A DNA stretch of 64,000 nucleotides from Verrucomicrobiaceae bacterium (lineage in GTDB: Bacteria > Verrucomicrobiota > Verrucomicrobiia > Verrucomicrobiales > Verrucomicrobiaceae). The stretch lies in the NCBI GenBank assembly GCA_016713245.1, contig JADJPM010000001.1:1116001-1180000 (forward strand), given 5' to 3'. The position numbers and the translations under genes were made by a program. Numbering within the stretch: position 1 is the stretch's first letter; the number at the start of each line of letters is the position of its first letter. Below are positions 1-10,592 of the stretch, in pieces. Below the pieces are notes generated by a model, which was not told where the DNA came from, ran no database searches, and saw only the letters and a list, made by a program, of their open reading frames with translations.

Positions 1-1173
<1,173 letters not shown>

Positions 1174-1194
1174 AACGCACAGGCTTACGCCTCC

Positions 1195-4100
1195 TCACGG
1201 CGGGCTCGCGTTCACTCGAAGAAAAGCGGGCGCGGGGCCTGCGGGAGCACGGGCGGCCTTCCAACGATAGCCTGCTGGCGGTGTGGGCAGGCCGCCCGGC
1301 ACGGGATGGGACTCGGCGGTGATCCAATTGGTGAGATCATGGCTGATCTGCGGCAGGTATTCGTAAACGATGACCTCGCCGGCGGTGGAGGGACGCGGTT
1401 CGTGCTCGAGGTAGATAAGGATCTGGGCACCGCCGCTGTCCTGCATCGGGAGGCTCGGTGCGGGCTTGCCGGGTGTGGCGGGATCACTGCCAAAGGCCAG
1501 TTCGGCGAAGTTGATGATGCCATCGCCATCTTCATCCTCCAGCAGGCCGGGTTTGGAGAAGCCGGTCACGGCGGCGGCATATTCCGGCATCTCTTTGATC
1601 GCGAACTCTCCTGCGAAATGCTCCGGTCCGTCCGTGCCGGGCAGCGTGAGCAGCCAGGGCACGCGGCCGCTGGTGAAGGCATCCAGCAGCGCCGGTGGCA
1701 GCTCGGGATTCTCCTGGGTGAAGACGTGCTCGCCCACCCGCCACACCGCGCCTGCATGAGGACCGGGCCTTCCGCTCATCGCGGCGGCGGAGAGACGGTT
1801 CGCGAGGCTTTTGACCAAGGTGTTGGTGAGGCGCTGCGCCAGCGTGCGGTCGCTCTCTGGCTCCGGCCACCAGCGGCTGACTTGAATCGCTGCGGTAAAA
1901 AGATGGTCCTCCACCTCGCCGCCGCTTGCGGGACCGTCAGGGCCGGGATTCGCGGCAAAGCTCAGGCGCAGACGCACAGGGACCACGCATTCGTAATTCG
2001 TCTGACCTTCCTCGAGGATACGGGCAAAAGACAGGTCGTGAGTGATCACCGGACTGCTTTCCGCATTCACCGGATGGCTGCTGCTTTCGCCCACGGAGGT
2101 GAAAAGACCATCGCCATCCACATCCGCGTAGATCCAAAGCGTGGCCGCATTCCCGGAGGCGTTCACGCATTGGATGGAGAGATGCGACACGCAGCTCAGC
2201 AACAGGCGCGCCTGGCCATTCGGGCCATTTGCTAACGGAGAGGCATGCACAGTCGTGATAGCTGTCTGGAGCGTCGTTTCATCATTAATGCCGGAGTCGC
2301 GGTCCCGTGACAGCGAGAGCTGATCCGGCTCTGCATCGACGGATTGCAGGGCGGTGTCCGTGGGATGACGTGCCAGATAGAGCAGCGAGCTCAGCGTGTG
2401 CGTGGGGCCGCCGTCGGCGAGGCGTTTGCGAAAGTCGCCGGGCACATCCACGACGAGCGGGCGGCCGTCCGGGAGCGTCTGCACCACGCGTGAGCCGGGG
2501 CGGGTGCCTTCGTGCTCGTCTGGCAGGCTGCCGAGGTCTTTCTGAGGCGGCGTGGGGTAAAAAAGGCCGTCCTCCACCTCACCATCCGGCAGCCACCCAG
2601 TGGGGGAGGTGAAATGCTGCGAGGACACGCGCAGGCGGATGGCCAGTTGATGAAGGAGCTGTGCATCCTGCGGTACCTGCCAGGTAAGCATCACCTGCGA
2701 ATCACCCTGCGATAAATCACGGCGCACATACGCCAGTTCGCCGATGTCGTGAAAGTCACCGTCCGCATTCCAGTCGATGAAGCCGGCCACGGTGTAGGTG
2801 CCTGGCTGCCACGCAACTACTGGCACGCGGAGGCTGGCAGGCATGCCGATCATCGCGGGAATGGTGAAAGGCAGCGCATCTTCATCATCGAGACCGGGCA
2901 CGTTGGCCGATACGTCATCCCCCTGCGCCAGCATTTGCGGATGACCATCATTCTCGCTGTCAGGGCTGGTGCTGCCGACATAAACAGTGTTCGGGTTGAT
3001 GAGATGCGCGGGCCCATTGTCGGCACGCAGCGTTGGATAGGGCGCGGCGAGATCCCCCATGTCTTGATAGAGATCGACATTCCACGTGCGCACATCGTCC
3101 TCCACCTCGCCGTCCGGCGCGACACCGTCTGGTCCCAGCCCCTGAAGAGTGCTCAACCGGGCGCGCATCGCGATCGTGCAGGCAATGGTGAGTTGGCCAT
3201 CGAGATCGGCGAGCGGCACACGCACCCGGTGGTACAAAGGCCAGGCAGGCGCGGCCACACCCTCTGGAAAAGAAGGAACCTCATGCACGATGACCTCTTG
3301 CGGGTCAGAGAAGTCCCCGTCGCCATTCATGTCCGCAAAAGACGTGAGATAGGCAACTTGTCCGGTGCGGTTCTGCACCACAATCCGGCGGCGCAGTTCC
3401 AATACCAGCACCCTGCCCTGCCCATCATCCAGGTCGCGGCGCGCCAGGATGAGTTCATCCGTTTCATTTCCATTTACCTCGTGGCGTGTTTCATCATCCA
3501 CGCCGCTCATATCATCGCCCTGCGCATCTGCGGCGGGCTGGCCGTCGGCATCGGCATCTACCAGCGGCACGGTGCTGTAGCTCGAACCGAGCGCCAGACC
3601 TTCACGGATCACATGTGAGGGACCGCCATCGCTCAAACGCGTGCGGTAGTCGGGAAAGTTCGTCGTTCCCCAAGTGCCGGCGGAGGTGCCGGGCTCGAAA
3701 TCCGGCAGATCGCCGAAGTCATGCAGGCGCAGCACCGGCATGAAGGAATCCTCCACCTCGCCATCGGGAGCGGGGCCATCCGCGTTCAGCACATGAGCGC
3801 TGCTGAGTCGGAGACGCGTAGCGCACAGTGAGCTGGAACCAAGATTCAGTGGCACACTCCAGGTAAACTCCGCCAGCAGGTCAATGGAATTGGGCGGCAC
3901 GCTGCTCACCAGATATTCTGCGGTATCGGCGAAGTCGCCGTCTTGATTCCAGTCCACAAAGGCATGCAGAAAGGCATTGGCGGTGGTGGTGTTTGTCACG
4001 CGCACCTGCCGCGTGTGGGAATGGCCTGCCGTGGCCGTTTGCGTCGTCGCGATCCAGCCATCTTCATCGCTACCGCTCGCATCATCGCCACCGGCGGTGG

Positions 4101-4326
4101 CTTGTGGTTGGCCATCCAGCTCCGCATCGAGAGCGTGGCCGATTTTCAGGCCCGGCACGATCACATGACGCGCTCCATTCGGCAGCAACGTGGCATAAGG
4201 AGCGGGCAGATCGCCAAAATCATGCGTGTCCGCCGAAAAGGCCTGTGAAGCAGCTCCGAGCATCAAAAGGCTCAAAACCGGCGCGAAAGCAAAACGGGGC
4301 AAAGAAGGCAAAAACGAGAGTTTCAT
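1195..4326 (-). CDS. Secreted GEVED-domain protein
   Basis: A 1043-residue protein with a clear signal peptide (basic start, hydrophobic core, then ASQAFSA) and at least four long modules. Each module begins with a DFGDLP/DMGD/DLGSLP-like strand, continues through a GLxxGxxxDxxxDGQP acidic segment and closes with the GEVED signature (PDGEVEDSF, PDGEVEDDV, PDGEVEDGL, SGGEVEDHL). The C-terminus has DEDGDGIINFAELAFGSDP, a calcium-binding-like motif followed by a domain often seen at the end of verrucomicrobial and planctomycetal exported proteins. GEVED proteins are cell-surface or secreted and of unknown ligand; no enzymatic domain is visible. The gene stands alone; its upstream region is occupied by an IS element 87 bp away, which could affect its expression. 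Confidence 0.85.
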   Translation of the reverse strand: MKLSFLPSLPRFAFAPVLSLLMLGAASQAFSADTHDFGDLPAPYATLLPNGARHVIVPGLKIGHALDAELDGQPQATAGGDDASGSDEDGWIATTQTATAGHSHTRQVRVTNTTTANAFLHAFVDWNQDGDFADTAEYLVSSVPPNSIDLLAEFTWSVPLNLGSSSLCATRLRLSSAHVLNADGPAPDGEVEDSFMPVLRLHDFGDLPDFEPGTSAGTWGTTNFPDYRTRLSDGGPSHVIREGLALGSSYSTVPLVDADADGQPAADAQGDDMSGVDDETRHEVNGNETDELILARRDLDDGQGRVLVLELRRRIVVQNRTGQVAYLTSFADMNGDGDFSDPQEVIVHEVPSFPEGVAAPAWPLYHRVRVPLADLDGQLTIACTIAMRARLSTLQGLGPDGVAPDGEVEDDVRTWNVDLYQDMGDLAAPYPTLRADNGPAHLINPNTVYVGSTSPDSENDGHPQMLAQGDDVSANVPGLDDEDALPFTIPAMIGMPASLRVPVVAWQPGTYTVAGFIDWNADGDFHDIGELAYVRRDLSQGDSQVMLTWQVPQDAQLLHQLAIRLRVSSQHFTSPTGWLPDGEVEDGLFYPTPPQKDLGSLPDEHEGTRPGSRVVQTLPDGRPLVVDVPGDFRKRLADGGPTHTLSSLLYLARHPTDTALQSVDAEPDQLSLSRDRDSGINDETTLQTAITTVHASPLANGPNGQARLLLSCVSHLSIQCVNASGNAATLWIYADVDGDGLFTSVGESSSHPVNAESSPVITHDLSFARILEEGQTNYECVVPVRLRLSFAANPGPDGPASGGEVEDHLFTAAIQVSRWWPEPESDRTLAQRLTNTLVKSLANRLSAAAMSGRPGPHAGAVWRVGEHVFTQENPELPPALLDAFTSGRVPWLLTLPGTDGPEHFAGEFAIKEMPEYAAAVTGFSKPGLLEDEDGDGIINFAELAFGSDPATPGKPAPSLPMQDSGGAQILIYLEHEPRPSTAGEVIVYEYLPQISHDLTNWITAESHPVPGGLPTPPAGYRWKAARAPAGPAPAFLRVNASPP

Positions 4327-4405
4327 GGCTTGTGGAGGTGTTTTCAGCCTCTCCGTGGAGAAGCCGTCACTCCCCTGCCAAACTGGTCGCGGGGTATCGT
4401 TACAA

Positions 4406-4413
4406 AAAAAGTG
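4406..4413. repeat. 8-bp target site duplication, left copy
   Basis: The octamer aaaaagtg lies directly outside the left inverted repeat and is repeated at 5726-5733 directly outside the right one. An 8-bp duplication is the usual size for the ISL3 family. Confidence 0.85.
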
Positions 4414-5725
4414 GGTTCTTCGCGGGTTTTAGTGGGTTGGCTGGGGTTTGAGGTCAAGCCTGCCGCAGTGAAAGAGGATGCGTGTGCGGTAATTGGCGAA
4501 TGAGCGGAAGCCTCGTGCGGCGCTTTTGATCGCCTGGATGCGGCTGTTGAGGCCTTCGCTCGCCGCGTTGGTGATACGGTGCTTGATGTAATTGAGGATC
4601 TCCTGCCAGTGCGTGTCGATGAGCTTCGCCACCTTCTTGAGCGGCTCCAGCCGGCTGCTCATGACCGCTCTGCGCCACCCTTTGTAGAACCGCTCCGCCG
4701 CGCCAGCATACAGGTAGTTCCAGAAGTGCCGAAAGTCCTCCTTGTAGTGCCACGCACGGCTGGTTTTCAGATCCAGTTCGTGCAGCTTGCGGAAGCTCAC
4801 CGCCTCTCTGCTGCGCTTGTCCTCGTAGGTGCGCATCCACTGGTATTTGCTGCCTTTGAGCGTGTCATCACCTGCGCTCGCGAGCCTCTTGTGCTCGTCT
4901 TTGCGCACGCGGTCCACCGCAGCGTTGAGATGGGCGCTGATGTGGTAGCGGTCATGCACGATGTCGGCATCAGGTAGCACCTGCCGCGCGGCCTTCAGAT
5001 ACGCGTCCCACATGTCCATGGCCACAGCTTTGATCCCTCCGCGATGTGCTGGGGATTTGCTCCAGCAGCCTGACGGCGTCCTCGTGTTTGCGCCCATGCA
5101 CCACTTCGATCACACGGGCGGCTCCTTCGCTCAGGTCGTTGAGCGTGGTGATGTAGTCATGGCCGCTGCCGAAGCTTTTTTCGTCCATCCCGGCATGCTC
5201 GAAGTCCTCCAGGCTGCGCCGGGCCAGCCCGCGCTGCACGGCCCTGTCCATCAGCCGCTGCGCACCTTCCCAACCGATGCGCAGCAGTGCGCATGCCTCA
5301 ATGGTGCTCGCCGCGCTTTGCAGCACGGCAACGCCGAACGCCTCGAACATCCAGGTGAATGGCGAGTGCTTGTCGGCCCATGGCACCCCGATGGTTTTGA
5401 CGCCGCAACGCTCGCACTGGCAGCGTGGCACCCGGGCGCGCAACTCGGTCTCAAACTGCATGGTGTCCAGATGCCGCCACTTCCTCTCCGGCGCGTGATC
5501 GAAGATGCTGCAACGGCTCTGACATCCCGGACAGATGACTGCTGACCTGCCCGTGTGCCGCAGCCTGATATGCACCGCACGCGCCTCCATGCTCAGCTTC
5601 ACTTCCTCAACCTCCCAGTCCTTGTTGAGTCCGAGGAGTAAATGATAGTGCGCTCGCAGGCTTTGATCGTTGGGCATTCACCTTCTTACCCCACCTTCAG
5701 CATCCATCAAAACCCGCGAAGAACC
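4414..5725. mobile_element. ISL3-family insertion sequence, 1312 bp
   Basis: Bases 4414-4430 and 5709-5725 are perfect 17-bp inverted repeats beginning GGTTCTTCGCGGG. They are flanked by identical 8-bp direct repeats, so the element boundaries can be read exactly. The single transposase gene fills it on the minus strand, and its stop codon overlaps the left inverted repeat. Perfect ends and a perfect target duplication suggest a fairly recent insertion, although the transposase is frameshifted. Confidence 0.93.
4429..5677 (-). pseudogene. ISL3-family transposase, frameshifted
   Basis: Two overlapping frames together give a full ISL3 transposase of about 415 residues. The N-terminal part (4970-5677) has a zinc-finger-like region (CPGCQSRC, CQCERCG) and the first catalytic Asp in HAGMDEKSFG. 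The C-terminal part (stop at 4429) has the second Asp region AVAMDMWDAYL, HDRYHISAHL, and the catalytic Glu in NAASEGLNSRIQ. The break falls in a run of four G on the plus strand at 5051-5054: removing one base joins LLEQIP to AHRGGIKAV. It could be a real inactivating frameshift, a homopolymer sequencing error or, less likely, programmed frameshifting. Confidence 0.88.
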
Positions 5726-5733
5726 AAAAAGTG
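5726..5733. repeat. 8-bp target site duplication, right copy
   Basis: Second copy of aaaaagtg, immediately outside the right inverted repeat of the ISL3 element; matches 4406-4413. Confidence 0.85.
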
Positions 5734-5775
5734 CGGTGACTATCCGGCAGATGTCTCCGAGAGCCGCTGGAGACA

Positions 5776-5840
5776 TGGAGTGGTGGAATGGTGGAGCGAG
5801 GGGCGGCTCAATGCTCCATTTCTCCAACACTCCATCCCTC
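5776..5840. repeat. Word-hairpin repeat, TGGAGTG family, locus 1
   Basis: The left arm (5776-5796) is built of tggagtggtggaatggtgga and the right arm (about 5812-5835) of ctccatttctccaacactcc, which is the reverse complement of the same words. Related copies are at 9171-9242, 36192-36216 and 39917-39990. The right arm overlaps the 3' end of the kinase gene and encodes its last residues (GEMEH) and the stop. Confidence 0.7.
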
Positions 5841-8800
5841 CGCCATCTCCCCGCGTTCTTCCGGATCACCCGCCAGCCACTTCATCCACACCGTTTGCGG
5901 ATCGCTGTCAGGAAGGGCGAGCACCTCGCGACGAGCCGAATCAAACTCCGCAAAGGGCACTGGCTCAAAGCCGCGTTCACCGCCCGTGCGCCAGCGGCCA
6001 AAACCTTCCGCAAAGCGCAAAAAGCACTCCGGCAAGGCCGCGCCCTCTGCTGGCGGCAGACGCCAAACGCGGATTTCACCCGCGCTGCGAGCCGCCAGAG
6101 CCATCGCACCATCCGCGGTGGCATCTACAGCCACGGTGTAGCGCATTTCCGGCACATCGGCGGCGATGGGCAGGCGGCGTGGCAGATGCCAGAAGGTCAC
6201 CTGATGCAGTTCATCGCTCGTGACGGCCACCTGGCCATTCGCAGCGAGTTTCGCGAAGCGCATGCCTTTCACCCGCGGCGACACTTCAGGCTCCGCGACG
6301 CGTTTGGGCACTGAAGCGACCTGTTTGCCACTTTCGGCCTCCAAAACCATCTCCGCGCCGTTTTCATCCGTCAGCGTCACAGTGGTGCCTTCGGGGTGGA
6401 AGAGCACTTTCGCCCATTTCGGCTCCAAATCCCTCTCCCACAGCACCTGAGGCTCTGCGGCAGCCACCACGGTCAGGCGAGAGCCGTTTTCCAGTCGCGT
6501 GAGCACCGCGAGACGATCTCCGGCACGCGAGGAAACCGATCCCGCATTCACCGCGATGCGCAGCGACGCATTCGTCGTCTCTTCGGGCTTCATGCTGCGT
6601 CGATCCCAGCGCAACACCCGACCATCCTCCGCCAGCGCGACGATCCAACGGCCATCCTGCGTGAAGAAAGCCGTGTGCAGCCGCCCACCGGCCATGAGCG
6701 ACACCGGCTCCAATCGGCGAGGCCGCAGATCCAGCAGTTCCACGCGATGTGAACCCGTGGCGACGAGCATGCGCTGCGCCGCGCCATCGATTCGGAGATC
6801 ATTCACCGCGCCGTCGAATTGCAGCGGCGCATCCACTCGACGCAAATCACGTCCGGCCAGCAGGCTCACACTCGAAAGCGGTCCCGCCGTGCCCGCCGCC
6901 AGTTGCAGGCCTTTCTTCACCGGCGCAAAGGCCAGACGTGAGACCGGCGCATTCATCGCACGCAGGCCAAGCGTGTGCCCCTCCGCGTCACAAAGTCGCA
7001 CGGAGAAATCATCGGCCGCATGCGCCGCCCATTTGCCCGAGCTGTGCAAAGCCAGACTCCGCAGCGTCGTCCAGTGGGAGATTTTTTCCGCGTTCAGCTG
7101 CCCCGTGGCCACCACCATCACGCCCGCTTCCTTTCCACCGCCACCGGCCAGCACCACCCGGCCATCCGCCGAAAAAATCACCCACCCGATCGGCCGCGCC
7201 TGCACCTGTGCCTCGTGGCGCAGCTCTCCTGTGGCCGCATCCAGCAAAACGAGCCTGCCATCCTCCGTGCCCGCCGCCAGCACATCACCACGCGGCGAAA
7301 CGGCCATCCGCGTGAGCGCCGCAGGCACCGCACAGTTCCAGCGCAGCGCTCCCGTGGCCACATCAAAGGCCCGCGCCAACGGACGCTCCCCACCGGCGAA
7401 GAAGACCTTTCCATCCGGCGCAAAGGCACAGTCACGCACCGCACTGCCATCGTCCGCACCTTGCAGCAGGCCGCTCAGGCTTTGCGGCCCTTTGTCCGTG
7501 TCCCAAATCTCGCACTGACCATCTTTCGCTCCCGCCGCCACGAGCCGCCCATCCGCCGAGACGGCATGGCAGGTCATCTCATCCGCCATTTCAAAGCGGC
7601 GCATCAAAGGTGCTGCCTCCTGCGGCTGCCAAACTGTCAGCGCACGCCCCTCCGGCGAGCGTGTGAGCACGCGACGACCCTCCGGCGGCAGAAACTCCAC
7701 CGCATCCACGCCCGCCGGTTCGTGCAGCGGCTCGGCCAACGGCACCCCGCAGGCGGGAGCCGCCAGCAACGAGAGCAGACGCATCCGCGCTGCACCATTC
7801 GCGGGATCATTGCGCAGCGCCCGACATAGCAGCGCCACCGCCTCCGCATACCGGCCCTCGCGAGCCCGATCATGAGCCAGCGATGTATCCGCATCGCTAA
7901 AGCTGCGGCGCGTCTCCAGTCGGGCATGGTTTTCACGCTGCGCCATGACCAGCGCCAGCACCGCCACCGCCGCGAGGCTGAGCACCACCGCCGCTGCGGC
8001 CATCACCGCCGCACGATGCCGACGGAAGAACTTCGCCACTTGATAAGCCAGCGTGGGAGGCCGGGCGGAGACGGTGTCGTTCTCCAAAAAGCGCCGCACA
8101 TCCTCCGCCAGCTCGCGAGCGGTCTGGTAGCGACGATCCCGCTCCTTCGCCAGCGCCTTGAGCACCACCCAATCGAGCTCATCCGCCACGCGACGTCCCA
8201 GCGCCGTGCTTTTCGACTCGATCATCGTGCGCGAAGGCCGCTGCGCCTCCTCCTCCCGGATCAGCCGCAGCACTTCGTCCAGCGGCAGCGTCGTGAGACG
8301 GCCTGTGCCGAGCGGCGGAGCACCGGTGAGCAGTTCAAAGAGCAGCACGCCCAGCGAAAACACATCCGAACGCGTATCCACTGCCGAGCCATCCGCCGCC
8401 GCCTGCTCCGGGCTCATGTACTCCGGCGTGCCCAGCACCAGTCGTGCACCCAGTGTGCCCGTGTGCGGCGCCGTCTCACTTCCCAGCGCCTTTGCGATGC
8501 CGAAATCGATCACCGTGGCCTTCGCCTCTCCCGCCGCGCCGCTCCAGGTGATGAGAATGTTGGAAGGCTTCAAATCGCGATGAATCACCCCACGCGCATG
8601 CGCATGCTCCACCGCCCCGCCGATTTGCAGAAACAGCGCCAGCCGTTCCTCCAATCCCGGCTGCATCGAATGACAGAATTCATTCAGGGGCAGGCCCTCC
8701 ACCAGCTCCATCGCGAAAAACGGCCGCCCATCCTCCGTCTCGCCCGCATCCAGCACGCGGGCGATGTGCGGATGATCCAGCAGCATCAGCGCCTGACGCT

Positions 8801-9110
8801 CCGCCTGAAAACGCTCGATCACCTGGCGGGAATCCAGCCCCGGCTTCATCACCTTCAGCGCCACCTCACGTTCCAGCGGTCCCTCATCCAGCGCCCGGTA
8901 AACCATGCCAAAGCCGCCCTCGCCCAGCAGCTCGATCACGCGATAGCGCCCCACCCGCTCCACCTCCGCGCCGATGGCATGCAGCGTGAAGCTTCCCGTT
9001 TCAAAGAACGACTCCCCCACGCACGCCGGGCACAGTCCCGTGCCTGCTTGCAGCACACTCCCGCACTGCGAGCAGCGCTGGCTGGAGTGATGGGAAGCGG
9101 CGGAAGGCAT
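5808..9110 (-). CDS. Zinc-ribbon Ser/Thr protein kinase with C-terminal WD40 repeats
   Basis: An 1100-residue transmembrane signalling kinase. A short N-terminal zinc ribbon (Cys13, 16, 27, 30) precedes a Hanks-type kinase: glycine loop GEGGFG at 63-68, Lys86 in VALKVM, catalytic loop HRDLKPSN (Asp179), DFG at 202, and an APE-like GTPEYMSPEQ. A hydrophobic helix (AVMAAAAVVLSLAAVAVLAL) follows at about 370-390, and then many WD40 blades, probably a periplasmic sensor or scaffold, continue to the end. It lies downstream of an ECF sigma gene on the same strand. ECF sigma plus Ser/Thr kinase pairs are common in Planctomycetes and Verrucomicrobia, with the kinase thought to control the sigma factor; that link here is inference. 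The last residues are encoded by a dispersed repeat. Confidence 0.93.
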   Translation of the reverse strand: MPSAASHHSSQRCSQCGSVLQAGTGLCPACVGESFFETGSFTLHAIGAEVERVGRYRVIELLGEGGFGMVYRALDEGPLEREVALKVMKPGLDSRQVIERFQAERQALMLLDHPHIARVLDAGETEDGRPFFAMELVEGLPLNEFCHSMQPGLEERLALFLQIGGAVEHAHARGVIHRDLKPSNILITWSGAAGEAKATVIDFGIAKALGSETAPHTGTLGARLVLGTPEYMSPEQAAADGSAVDTRSDVFSLGVLLFELLTGAPPLGTGRLTTLPLDEVLRLIREEEAQRPSRTMIESKSTALGRRVADELDWVVLKALAKERDRRYQTARELAEDVRRFLENDTVSARPPTLAYQVAKFFRRHRAAVMAAAAVVLSLAAVAVLALVMAQRENHARLETRRSFSDADTSLAHDRAREGRYAEAVALLCRALRNDPANGAARMRLLSLLAAPACGVPLAEPLHEPAGVDAVEFLPPEGRRVLTRSPEGRALTVWQPQEAAPLMRRFEMADEMTCHAVSADGRLVAAGAKDGQCEIWDTDKGPQSLSGLLQGADDGSAVRDCAFAPDGKVFFAGGERPLARAFDVATGALRWNCAVPAALTRMAVSPRGDVLAAGTEDGRLVLLDAATGELRHEAQVQARPIGWVIFSADGRVVLAGGGGKEAGVMVVATGQLNAEKISHWTTLRSLALHSSGKWAAHAADDFSVRLCDAEGHTLGLRAMNAPVSRLAFAPVKKGLQLAAGTAGPLSSVSLLAGRDLRRVDAPLQFDGAVNDLRIDGAAQRMLVATGSHRVELLDLRPRRLEPVSLMAGGRLHTAFFTQDGRWIVALAEDGRVLRWDRRSMKPEETTNASLRIAVNAGSVSSRAGDRLAVLTRLENGSRLTVVAAAEPQVLWERDLEPKWAKVLFHPEGTTVTLTDENGAEMVLEAESGKQVASVPKRVAEPEVSPRVKGMRFAKLAANGQVAVTSDELHQVTFWHLPRRLPIAADVPEMRYTVAVDATADGAMALAARSAGEIRVWRLPPAEGAALPECFLRFAEGFGRWRTGGERGFEPVPFAEFDSARREVLALPDSDPQTVWMKWLAGDPEERGEMAEGWSVGEMEH

Positions 9111-9170
9111 GCGAGGAGAGTGGGTGCGGTTTTTTCCAAACTCAATGCGCTGTGGCGTTACAGGGGAAAA

Positions 9171-9242
9171 TGGAGTGGTGGAGTATTGGAGTGATGGATG
9201 GCTGAAAACAACACTCCACCACTCCAGGACTGCATCACTCCA
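9171..9242. repeat. Word-hairpin repeat, TGGAGTG family, locus 2
   Basis: The left arm 9171-9204 reads tggagtggtggagtattgga and continues gtgatgga; the right arm 9221-9242 reads aacactccaccactccagg and then catcactccaa. The arms can pair to a long stem. It lies between the sigma gene stop and the kinase start, so it sits within the presumed sigma-kinase transcript. Confidence 0.75.
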
Positions 9243-9248
9243 ATCCGA

Positions 9249-9965
9249 TCACCCAGCCGCCAACGCGGCTCGCAGATGCTCCATCTCCTGTTTCAGATCC
9301 CCGTCGTCCGTCAGCGTGCGCATCATCTCCGTCTGCAAGGCAGCGCGGAACTGCTTTCGCAGGCGAAAGAGCATCACCCGCGCATTCCCCTCGGTCACAC
9401 CCAGCTCCGCCGCCACGCCGGTCATCGGGATGGCGCGATCCGTTTTGTCCGCCAGCGGAGCCAGCACGGCAAAGATCGCGCCTTTGCCCGCACGCTCGTA
9501 ATCCGCTCGCAGTCTCGCATAGGCCGCTTCGATCACCGCCTGTGCCCAGCGACGGTCAAACAGCCGCTCGGGCGATTCCTCCGTCACCGGTTCCTGCGCC
9601 AGACGCTCCTCCGCCGCCAGCGCATCGAGCTCCACCAGCTTCGCCCCGCCGCCGCGTTTCAGCCGCGTGGCATCGCGATGCTCCTTCAGCATGAAATTCT
9701 GCAAACCACGCATCAAAAACGAGCGCAGCCTGCCTTTGTCCGGCCCGTCCACCCGCTCAAACACCCGTGCCTCGATCACATGCTCAAAAAAGCCCTGCGT
9801 GAGATCCTGCGCATCCTCCGGACTTCTTCCAGACCGCCGGGCATGCGCATACAGCGGATACCAGTAGAGCCGGCACAGCTCCGCCAGCGCCGCATCACGT
9901 CCCGCCTCCTCCGCTCCCGCGGCCAGGATCAGGCTCCATCTCGTGTTCGGAAAGGTCGATGTCAT
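9249..9965 (-). CDS. ECF-type RNA polymerase sigma factor
   Basis: 238 residues. Sigma region 2 is seen at about residues 25-95 (LCRLYWYPLYAHARR, SPEDAQDLTQGFF, RLRSFLMRGLQNFMLKEHRD) and region 4 near the end (TGVAAELGVTEGNARVMLFRLRKQF), a helix-turn-helix that would contact the -35 element. Length and composition fit the ECF subgroups that accompany Ser/Thr kinases, without an anti-sigma gene nearby. It is 18 bp downstream of aat and about 140 bp upstream of the kinase, all on the minus strand. The kinase is therefore the likely regulator, by inference from this layout. The stop codon lies at the edge of the word-hairpin. Confidence 0.9.
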   Translation of the reverse strand: MTSTFPNTRWSLILAAGAEEAGRDAALAELCRLYWYPLYAHARRSGRSPEDAQDLTQGFFEHVIEARVFERVDGPDKGRLRSFLMRGLQNFMLKEHRDATRLKRGGGAKLVELDALAAEERLAQEPVTEESPERLFDRRWAQAVIEAAYARLRADYERAGKGAIFAVLAPLADKTDRAIPMTGVAAELGVTEGNARVMLFRLRKQFRAALQTEMMRTLTDDGDLKQEMEHLRAALAAG

Positions 9966-9983
9966 GACTTGGGATCTCTCTTC

Positions 9984-10592
9984 TCACCGAAACACCAGCA
10001 CGGACTTCTGCTGCCCGTCCACGAACGTGGCGGGCATCTGGATGGCGCGGTGAAGAAGTTTCAAATATTGGGCGCAGGGGATTTCGCGGCCGCCGAACAT
10101 GGCGAGGTGGGGCGTGGTCCACTGGGTGTCGTGAACGATGAAGCCACGCTCGTGCAGGCGGCGCTGGAGGCAGGTGAGGGCTACTTTGGAGGCCTGCGTC
10201 TCGCGGCTGAACATCGACTCGCCAAAAAACGCCGCGCCGATGCTCACGCCATACACGCCGCCGACGAGTCGCCCGTCCCGCCACACCTCCGCACTGTGGG
10301 CGTGGCCGATGCGGTGCAGCTCCTCGTAGGTATCGAGAATCGTTTCATTGATCCAGGTCGATGGGCGGTCCGCACAGCCGCGGACGACATCGCCAAAGGC
10401 CGTGTTCCACCTTACCTCGAAAGGGTGATTCTTGAAATACCGCTCAAACCGAGCCGGCAGATGAAAATCCGCGATGGGGAGGATGCCGCGCATCTTCGGC
10501 CGATACCACGAAATCGAGCCGTCATCGTCCCCCATCGGGAACACGCCTTCACAGTAGGCGTTGAGGAGGTCGAGCGGTTCGATTTGCGGCAT
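9984..10592 (-). CDS. aat: Leucyl/phenylalanyl-tRNA--protein transferase
   Basis: 202 residues, the usual size. Aat transfers Leu or Phe from charged tRNA to N-terminal Lys or Arg of proteins, marking them for ClpS/ClpAP degradation by the N-end rule. Recognisable segments are GVFPMGDDDGSISWYRPKMRG, WINETILDTYEELHRIGHAHSAEVW, LVGGVYGVSIGAAFFGESMFS and FIVHDTQW. A decayed copy of its first third exists at 13421-13583, on the other side of the FG-GAP gene, so the present upstream region is not the ancestral one: this copy has kept only half of the hairpin found in front of pgsA. Confidence 0.94.
   Translation of the reverse strand: MPQIEPLDLLNAYCEGVFPMGDDDGSISWYRPKMRGILPIADFHLPARFERYFKNHPFEVRWNTAFGDVVRGCADRPSTWINETILDTYEELHRIGHAHSAEVWRDGRLVGGVYGVSIGAAFFGESMFSRETQASKVALTCLQRRLHERGFIVHDTQWTTPHLAMFGGREIPCAQYLKLLHRAIQMPATFVDGQQKSVLVFR

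Noticed and set aside
5040..5060. Programmed frameshifting in the ISL3 transposase
   Set aside because: ISL3 transposases are normally single ORFs; only a four-base run and no slippery heptamer or stimulatory structure was recognised, so mutation or sequencing error is simpler.
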